Shown piece after piece: positions 56,456-64,000 of a stretch of DNA of 64,000 nt. The notes under the pieces are model-generated. The model was not told the origin of the DNA. It searched no databases and saw only the letters and a list, made by a program, of their open reading frames with translations. This DNA comes from Siphonodentalium dalli (lineage: Eukaryota; Mollusca; Scaphopoda; Gadilida; Siphonodentaliidae), in the NCBI GenBank assembly GCA_032622095.1, contig CP136061.1, positions 7,326,734 through 7,390,733 on the forward strand. Direction: 5' to 3'. Positions within the stretch are counted from its first letter, which is position 1, and every line of letters starts with the position of its first letter. The position numbers were made by a program, and so were the translations under genes.

Positions 56456-56984
56456 TCGTCTGGTTACATGCAGTGAACGTGGCCGTATTCCATACCCTAT
56501 GACGTGCAAAGTCTGAACAAATCACAGCTTTGACATTCGCTTCATGTTGAACAAGCATTGTGTCTCTGTAATTATTGCCTGTATAAGTAAGTCCATTACT
56601 GCACTGAAAATCTCGTTTACTAACATCTTATACAACAATTACTCAAAGTCGGTGTAATTATATTTCGAAACAATGTTGTTCACTGAACTAGTTCTACTCA
56701 ACGATTTTACTAAACGGTCTACTCACATTTGAAGTCGAAATTGATCGAGTTACTGTACACAATCGTTGTGCAATTCTCTATTAACTGGGACTGAAAAATG
56801 TAACTAACGTTGAGAAGTCATCCGTCATTGAGTTCTTGTTACTCAACCGCCGAATACAATGGTACAGCGGCCTTAACAAATTATCACCCACCTGCTGAGC
56901 AGACATTTTAGTTAACATGATTTTCCGTGTAACCAGTAGAACGCTATACATCGTTTATTGAACCGTATATTCTGAGCAATAAAA
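56456..56984. other. Unique sequence, no gene
   Basis: Nothing recognised. Confidence 0.45.
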
Positions 56985-57048
56985 ACATCCATTACCCTGT
57001 AGGGAGCCCCACACATATATAGAAGCACACAGAAGAGTGTCGTCTGCT
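56985..57048. repeat. Dispersed repeat fragment at gap edge
   Basis: The complement of this stretch (GTGCTTCTATATATGTGTGG, GGTAATGGATGTTTTT) matches 37846-37925 inside the paired-hairpin MITE. It is cut by the assembly gap. Confidence 0.75.
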
Positions 57049-57148
57049 NNNNNNNNNNNNNNNNNNNNNNNNNNNNNNNNNNNNNNNNNNNNNNNNNNNN
57101 NNNNNNNNNNNNNNNNNNNNNNNNNNNNNNNNNNNNNNNNNNNNNNNN
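57049..57148. other. Assembly gap (100 N)
   Basis: Exactly 100 undetermined bases, the usual placeholder for a gap of unknown size. Repeat matches on both sides suggest collapsed or missing repeat sequence. Confidence 1.
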
Positions 57149-57360
57149 GGGCGGTATTTTAAGGATGGAATTATGAAATGGACATATGAAAGTGACAATC
57201 AACAATGATTTGCCATCAACCGAAGTGCTCCCCCAGCGTTACTATCAATAGCGTTATTATTTGGCTAATTTCAGTAATATTCTCCCAGTTTACATTCAAT
57301 AAAACAAATTTGTCTCCGCATTTAAAATTCTTTGATATAGATCGTTTATATTCTGCACTA
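57149..57360. repeat. Dispersed repeat, second copy at 62033
   Basis: Shares GGC-GATATTTTA-GGATG, ATGAAAGTGACAA, CGAAGTGCTC, GCTAATTTCAGTA and TTTGATAT-GATCGTTTAT in the same order with 62033-62205. Diverged. Confidence 0.7.
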
Positions 57361-59850
57361 ATTTGTACACAAGAGACGGATTCTTATGTTTTATTGTGTT
57401 TTTAAACTCTGAGGTGGCGGAATCTCGGTTTGTTTACATTACGAACATTTGAGTCCGTAATCGGAATCCGAATCCAAATCGGATTACCACGAAATTAGGA
57501 TTACGGTCTGTTCGTTTACTGATTCTGCAAATTTGTGGTCTGTTCTTTTGCCGAACCAAGTCGTACGGGGACCAATCTGTAATCTGGATCCAGAATCTGA
57601 AACGGATTTTAGCGAAATAACGCCTCTGTGAAACTATATATGATCGGATTTTCAGGTTCAGATCTCTGATTTTTCTTCTACTGGCAGAACCATGGTCCGC
57701 CCAGTGCATGACCCACACGTCTACTGATCCATTCAGAATAGGGCTATTATCCAGGCATGTGAAGGAACAGCCAAGGGGGTGCAAATTGAATTACACAAAT
57801 TTATTAGCCGCCCCCCCCCCCCAACCGAGACCATATAGCCGTACGTCCCTGCCCGTCATGGTTATTTTACCACGTGGTTTTAGATAGGCATACTGACGCA
57901 ATATATAGTGATATAGCGCGTTGATCTTGCTATTAAATTGTTAAAACGGTACAACGTTTTCGTATAAAAATAAACTGGACCTGATTTCATTCAGACAAGT
58001 TCAAAGCAAAATACCGCCTAAAGAATCATGTCCGACCTAAAATATGTATCAAATACCTACGAAATAGCGATATAAAACCAATAATTTCCACTCCTCAGAA
58101 TAGTAACATTAATTTCGTCGCTTGGAAGTCAAAAGCCACATTTTCTCACTAAATTTTACGTTTTAGAATTGATATAAAACTTCCTATTTTAGCCGTTTTG
58201 ACGAAAATCCTTATGAACGCTTTATGCCATTTTAAGAAATCATTTAGATTCGTCTTGAATTAAATGCGACGTTTGTTTCAACAGACGAATTATGAATTAA
58301 ACTCGAGTCTAATTCTAATTGAATTAGATTCGTCGGTAGTGCGACGTTTGTTCCAAGGGTTAGAAGTGTGTGACTATCTCCAATGTTTGTCCGTTTTAAA
58401 GGAGATACGGCGACAAGCGATTGCCCCAAAAATACAATTTTTGAGGGCCCACAACTCTTGTATTTCTACTCAGATTTAAAAAATCTGTCATAGTATATGA
58501 TCAGCTTTACGCAAAGCGTCGACACAAGTGTTGATGCCCATGGTCAGTAGGTCACATCGAGGTGTGCATGTGGTGCAAATTTGGATGCCCTGCTCTTCGT
58601 AATTTCCGAGATGGTAAAATGACATTTTTTCAGATAAAGGCAGATAACTCCAGGAGGAACGAGGACAATATTCGTTATATGACGATTAGTTAGAACTCGT
58701 TAGCCCCAATAAACGTACAAACCTTATGGTCTCATTCGTCATCTCCGGTTTAAGCCTCCGAGTTTAAACCTCAATAGGTGGTCAAGCCTAACTGGGTCTA
58801 AGGGGGCGTTTTTGTCGTTCAATTGCAACTAATTGACAACTCGATTTGGTGCTATGAGCATGCATTCAGACTCCCCTCTTACCAATCGGACTAAAATACA
58901 GGCCGATATTATTGACACGTCATACATTATCACGAACGCGTGCACGCTCAATGGATTTATTCATTGAGAAACACGTATCGCTCATGGAGAATTAATCCGA
59001 TCTCCATAGGGTTCAATGTTAAATTTGCAACTTTAGCCAGCAAGAACCCACTAATCACATCTAAATTTTCAAATATATATATATATATGTCCGAGGATCA
59101 CACTTAGTTAGCAGTTGTCATAATATTACAAAGCGCACTGATCACCATGCACCAAATAGCCCCATCTATCTTTTTCGATAAAAAAACAAAACGCTCTTTA
59201 AATTATTTTGATCATTTTAGGCCGACCCTCCAGAATGGAAACATGTAAATCCTGAAAATACACGTTGTTTTTTTAGTAAGCAAAAAATGTGATATTACAT
59301 AAGGAATCCGACTATTTGTCAAACGCGTCAATAAATATCATTTTCGGGGTGGGGTAAGTTTTTCATCCGTATTCGCACTATGTACGACATCGGGCCACAA
59401 TAATACAGCCATCCAATAGCCAATATGCCACGGATGACAACATTCGATAAGTTTTCGATAAACAGAGTTCAAACAGGCACATTTACCTGAATCAGCAGAA
59501 AAAATACATTCCCAATTAACGAAATACGTTACAGCTCAAACGTCCAACGATTATCTGACAACTTTTGACTATTTTTAATACCACTCACATAACTGTCTTC
59601 CAAATCAAAGGAGGAAATAGATAAACTGAATATAGCTTAAGAAGCTAAGATGGATGAACATCACCTAAACTAAACCGAAAAATGCATAAAAGTAAGGTTG
59701 GGTCGCATGGGGAAAATGTGAACAAATAATATTTTGCCCCCTATATTGACCCATCAACAACCTGAAATTAGAAAAGTTGGGCTACATAAATATGGTGGTC
59801 ACTGAAATTACCTTTTCTGGTGACACCTCGGGTAATGAGAGCCCATACTA
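57361..59850. other. Non-coding, low-level repeats only
   Basis: 57440-57640 contains several short repeats of TCGGATT/AATCCGA (GGAATCCGAATCC, AATCGGATTACC). A 14-base C-run lies near 57811. 58240-58345 has palindromic TTAGATTCGTC/GACGAA segments, and GCGACGTTTGTT(T/C)CAA occurs twice (58267, 58341). A 116-codon minus ORF here has no motif. No exon recognised. Confidence 0.45.
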
Positions 59851-59859
59851 TTATGAAAT

Positions 59860-60665
59860 TCGTCATATATGTTAAAAACATGGCCGCCAGCGGCCATCTT
59901 GGATTGTACCATTCGTTTGATGATTGTGAAGTGTGTCATGGATGTTGACATTGACATGTAGATGGGATCATATCATTTTGGGTCATTTGGCAAAAAACAT
60001 GGCCGCCGGCTGCCATCTTGGATTGTAATCTACTTGACTAAATCCCTTGGCACGGGCTATACATATGTACCTCAGGTCGGATCATTATAGAATTTGTCAT
60101 GGCTGTTGACATTTACATGTAGATGGGAACGTGTCATTTTGGAGTCTTTCGGGCAAAACACATGGCCGTTAGTGGCCATTTTGGATTTCACAATTCAATT
60201 CATTAGCATAGGCTAGAGGTCATACCGTTCATCTGATGATCATGTAATTTGTCATGGCTGTTGACATGTATATGTGAACGAGTCATTTTGGAGTCATTCG
60301 GCAAAAAAAAAAACATGGCTGCCAGCACCCATCTTGGATTTTACTCTTTGCATGACAAATTAATTTTGGGGTCCAACAGACGACATCCCTTGTCCGATCG
60401 TCACTAAACTTATGAATCTTCGGAATGACAACTAGATGGGTGTCATCTAATTTTTCTGAATTTCTTTAAAAAAACATGGCAACCGGCCGCCATCTTGGAT
60501 TTACGTTTTGCATGACTAAATCCTTCAGTATACACCTACAGACCACAACCCTCATCTGATTGTCAGCAAACTTCATATTGATATTCGGGGAGACCACTGG
60601 ATGGGAGCTATGGGTTTTTTTCAATGGAAAACATGACCGCTTGCGGCAATCTCAGGTTTTACTTT
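59860..60665. repeat. Diverged repeat of CATGGCCGCC..CATCTTGGATT
   Basis: Six variants of AACATGGCCGCCxxCGGCCA followed by TCTTGGATT occur near 59878, 59999, 60161, 60315, 60475 and 60634, spaced 120-160 bases. Shared flanks include GTCATGGCTGTTGACAT and ACATGTAGATGGGA. CGCCATCTTG is the binding consensus of the zinc-finger factor YY1. Confidence 0.8.
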
Positions 60666-61090
60666 ATATATATCTCTTGACATCTAGTATTACTCAGATA
60701 TTTCAACTTTCAACATTCCTAATCACTCCATTGACTGCAATATTTGAAATTATCTCCTCTCCAAGTTGAGCTACAGTGTCATTGACACTTTTATTTGGTG
60801 TAGTTATCCCGCCTTTTCGACTTCTTAAATACACCTGTGTGCTCTTAGTATGAACGATGTAAACAACATGGTAACCATGATGAAAATGAGTTTATGGCTC
60901 AAGCCATAAACTGAATTCCAATATAATTATCTTGCTGTTTACACTGTTCATACTAAGACTCTCCACCTGGTTGTATATATCCTGTTGAGTATAGTATATA
61001 TCCTGTTGAGTATAGTATATATCCTGTTGAGTATAGTATATATCCTGTTGAGTATAGTAGGAGATGGCCACAAACATGGCTGGATTTAGC
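60666..61090. repeat. Foldback and 21-bp x4 repeat
   Basis: 60847-60959 folds: CTTAGTATGAACGATGTAAAC pairs with GTTTACACTGTTCATACTAAG, and inside it GTTTATGGCT pairs with AGCCATAAAC. Next, 60973-61057 holds four copies of ATATATCCTGTTGAGTATAGT. CTACAGTGTCATTGACA at 60771 equals part of the Polinton terminal repeat. Confidence 0.75.
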
Positions 61091-62032
61091 CCCAATTAAA
61101 TCTTATGTATTTTTGTTCCCTGAACATGACACAACTCACCCAATCGATTCATGTCCAATAACCACTCAAGGTGGAATATAAGTTGAGAAATTCCAAAAAT
61201 GTTAAAGATGATCTGTCTCTTCCTGGTAATTTTATATAGATTTCGCGGTAAATTAATAAATATGAATGGACGACACTTGTCCGAATGTGCTTCTATGCAA
61301 TTATTATTGATTTTATTTAGATTTTTCTAATATAATACACACAACCTACGCTACACTTTTACGGCTATTTTTAGAATATAAACTACAGGGAATCTCGCGG
61401 AAATGTTGGGATCATACCAAGAGGGATAACTCTATCTTGTTAGCACCCTCCAAGGAAAATTTAATTTCAATTAACAAATTTCACCGCAAATTATGCTTGT
61501 CTTTTGAGATATAAACCACTTTATTGTGGCTTTATAGACAAGTAATAATCACAAACGTCAATGTTATTATATAACTTCATTCCGGCAAACATGTTTGGCG
61601 ATTATGGCATTTCGAGGGTTAGTTGCCAGGCTTCGGTGGGCGAATTTGTTTCCTTAGTGAATGTATATATCATATATTAGCCTATTTTTTATTTCTGTTC
61701 AAAATGTTGCTATGAAATGGTCATCGGTTGGACATTTTCCAACCTAGCTTAGCTTGGCTATTTTCAGGTTGGCTATTTCCAACAGTTGCACAGAAAGCTT
61801 AAAGTAGCCATTGTAGTACCATTGTACAATGTTGTTTTTTTTTATATACATTGGTAAAGTACCAGGGCAGAATGGCCGATATATTTATATAATATGGTTT
61901 TACAATGGTGCTATATGGGAATCCATAGCTATCATAATATCCTACTATTTCTTGAATATTATTACGAACAAAGCAGAAGATACATTCAGGTTCACGTGGA
62001 TTCGGTCAATGATGAAATCCACATGCGTGGGG
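61091..62032. other. Non-coding, no gene
   Basis: Short tandem CTTAGCTTGGCTATTTTCAG with GGTTGGCTATTTCC (61745-61780). No other structure. Confidence 0.45.
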
Positions 62033-62205
62033 CCGATATTTTATGGATGAAAATTATAAAATGAACATGATGAAAGTGACAAGCTTCGCCATCTATAGTA
62101 TATCAAGCGAAGTGCTCACATAGCGCTATTATCGCTAATTTCAGTATAGCACACATTTGTCGTCTTCGTATTTTAAATACTTTGATATGGATCGTTTATT
62201 TAAGA
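62033..62205. repeat. Dispersed repeat, partner of 57149
   Basis: Same landmarks in the same order as 57149-57360. It is preceded by GTGGGGCCGATATTTTATGG, which shows what the sequence just inside the gap may look like. Confidence 0.7.
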
Positions 62206-62819
62206 AATGGATGTTGATTTGGTTGCGTTCCATAGAGTGTGGCTGTCAGTTGGTCTGACATTTTGTGTGGAACGCTTTCTATAAATGTCAGACCATCTTG
62301 CATCCATGACATATATACTCAATGGGACGCAACAAAATCAACATTATCAACTTATATTTACATTCAACATGGTCAACTGGCAGATCATTTCCAAAGTATT
62401 CTCGTGACTTGATGCAAGTTGCGTCTGGTAGAGGGGGTAATGTTGTGTCTGGTATAGGGGGTAATGTTGTGTCTGGTAGAGGGGTAATGTTGTGTCTGGT
62501 AGAGGTGTAATGTTGCGTCTGGTAGAGGGATAATGTCGCAGGAGCTATACTCGACCTTCACCACATATAATCCTGGAAACCGCGTGAAATCCAATATAAT
62601 ATAATCGCTTAAAAAAAACGTCCGCGGTATATAATTGTTTTCAACGTTATATATTATAACTATATTTGGCAAATAAAAAACGTGTCATTTGATGAAGAGT
62701 AACAACGCGAAATGACTCCTTTTTTGAAACGTGAATTAGATAACGCGAATATAGAAATGATTCTTAAACTAAATTATACGTGTGACACATCATTATTGTT
62801 GTAGTTTGGTGAAAAGACA
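62206..62819. repeat. Non-coding with ~24-bp repeat
   Basis: 62424-62533 holds five copies of GTCTGGTAGAGGGGGTAATG with TTGT. The rest has no feature. Confidence 0.6.
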
Positions 62820-62822
62820 ACA

Positions 62823-63330
62823 CATGTTAACCACTCATACAAGCGGACAGTAGCGATCGTATGGTGTAGCGATACGTTACTATCACAGTTAAACGCTCAT
62901 ACACGCGGACAGTAGCGATCGTATGGTGTAGCGGTACGTTACTCTCACAGTTAAACGCTCATAAGAGCGGACAGTAGCGATCGTATGGTGTAGCGATACG
63001 TTAATCTCACAGTTAAACGCTCATACAAGCGGACAGTAGCGATCGTATGGTGTAGCGGTACGTTACTCTCATAGTTAAACGCTCATAAGAGCGGACAGTA
63101 GCGATCGTATGGTGTAGCGATACGTTACTCTCACAGTTAAACGCTCATACAAGCGGACAGTAGCGATCGTATGGTGTAGCGATACGTTACTCTCACAGTT
63201 AAACGCTCATACAAGCGGACGGTAGCGATCGTATGGTGTAGCGATACGTTACTCTCACAGTTAAACGCTCATACAAGCGGACAGTAGCGATCGTATGGTG
63301 TAGCGGTACGTTACTCTCACAGTTAAACGA
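62823..63330. repeat. ~61-bp tandem array, 8 copies
   Basis: The unit reads AAACGCTCATACAAGCGGAC, AGTAGCGATCGTATGGTGTA, GCGATACGTTACTCTCACAG. Differences are mainly CAAGC/AAGAGC and GCGATA/GCGGTA. Confidence 0.96.
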
Positions 63331-63470
63331 TCAGAGTTATTGTTTCGCCCGAAGGGGGAGTATATAACTTGGGAAATTTGGATTCCACTGCTTCGCATGT
63401 GCCACTTGGTTTACCAATATGAGTAAATGTTAGCCCGAAATTACGATTGGTTTTCTTTGTTATTGATTTA

Positions 63471-64000
63471 GATCCCGGCATAGATTTATCAAACAACAAA
63501 TTTAATGTAATTGTCGGTAAACGTAAGCAAAGATTACGAAATGAACACGTCGCCGAATTTATCAAATCGATCTTCGATGACAACAAGAAAAGTGGTGAAA
63601 ATAAATTACGAACTTATAGGCTTTTTAAAGATAACTATTCTATGGAGAAATATCTTATTGGAACAAAATGTGTGGAAGATAGAATGCGTTTTACAAGGCT
63701 AAGGATTAGTAACCACAATTTATCCATTGAAAAAGGTCGACATTTCAAACCGAAGAAGAAATCCATTGAAGATCGAATATGTTTACATTGTCCGATCAAA
63801 CAGAAACTAGTTGAAGATGAATTTCATTTTATAATGAAATGTCCGTTATATGCTGATTTGAGAAATGAACTATATGAAGTAATGAAAGTGCAATATAATG
63901 GATTTAGCGCTATGTCAGAAACTCGGCAATTCAATTTGATTCTCAAAAATGAAAAACCAGATTCTTGTTACAAAATATGCAACTTGATTAGAAATGTTTT
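63471..64000 (+). CDS. LINE reverse-transcriptase C-terminal part, cut by window end
   Basis: One frame is open without a stop from about 63420 to the last base. It reads VIVGKRKQRLRNEHVAEFIK, RMRFTRLRISNHNLSIEKGR, DRICLHCPIKQKLVEDEFHF and IMKCPLYADLRNELYEVM. 'R.s.H.L.IE.GR....RiC..C....vEDE.HF...CP.Y..lR' is the C-terminal zinc-type region of non-LTR retrotransposon ORF2. No catalytic RT motif lies inside the window upstream, so it is 5'-truncated, or its earlier part is absent. It may be intact beyond the window. Confidence 0.72.

Noticed and set aside
54705-56516. 603-codon plus ORF and 558-codon minus ORF
   Set aside because: Both come from a 48-bp stop-free repeat unit; a period divisible by three keeps frames open on both strands. 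No start context, domain or splice support.
57434-57784. 116-codon minus ORF
   Set aside because: Sequence is built from short TCGGATT/AATCCGA repeats and shows no known motif.
63323-63586. 87-codon minus ORF
   Set aside because: Partly antisense to the clear LINE frame on the plus strand; the remaining part has no recognised motif.

Overview
The window is eukaryotic, almost certainly from a marine invertebrate and most likely a lophotrochozoan such as a mollusc (inference). It is AT-rich. Genes are split by introns with GT/AG borders, transposable elements are nested in one another, and tandem arrays fill roughly a third of the bases. A 100-base run of N at 57049-57148 is an assembly gap. 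No rRNA, tRNA or CRISPR array was seen.

Left third (1-14.4 kb): a minus-strand scrap resembling a YqaJ-type exonuclease is followed by a decayed LTR retrotransposon (1205-13684) with a 4-bp AATA target duplication, a primer-site candidate, a purine tract and two LTRs. Its 5' LTR carries a 1.78-kb insertion flanked by ATAG. Its gag-like ORF starts with a helix-hairpin-helix and is split by 6.4 kb of foreign DNA: an antisense alpha-amylase exon, a 16-bp array, and about 55 copies of a ~100-bp unit with a G-quadruplex motif. No pol was found.

Middle (14.4-23.8 kb): a complete-ended but decayed Polinton/Maverick (virus-like DNA transposon), 14445-23802, with inverted terminal repeats. Minus-strand genes, many in 4-bp stop/start overlaps, run: packaging ATPase, unknown, small basic protein, unknown, integrase with chromodomain, membrane protein, minor capsid (penton), small basic protein, major capsid, adenain-type protease, NADAR-domain protein. 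A TATA-driven, spliced small gene lies on the plus strand. No protein-primed DNA polymerase is present. The major capsid, penton, integrase and ATPase are all broken. It sits just upstream of a SAP-domain exon, and an uninterrupted copy of that site lies at 24.86-25.39 kb.

Right part (25.4-64 kb): a host gene on the plus strand has at least seven phase-compatible exons between 30935 and 50138. The first encodes a CARD (death-fold) domain and later ones are coiled coil. Its introns hold a TTAA-flanked piggyBac-type MITE, paired-hairpin MITEs, LINE remnants, a Myb/SANT remnant and very large arrays: 148 indel-free 32-bp units inside a LINE fragment, about 200 units of a 19/23-bp repeat, and about 35 of a 48-bp repeat. 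The window ends in an open LINE reverse-transcriptase C-terminus.
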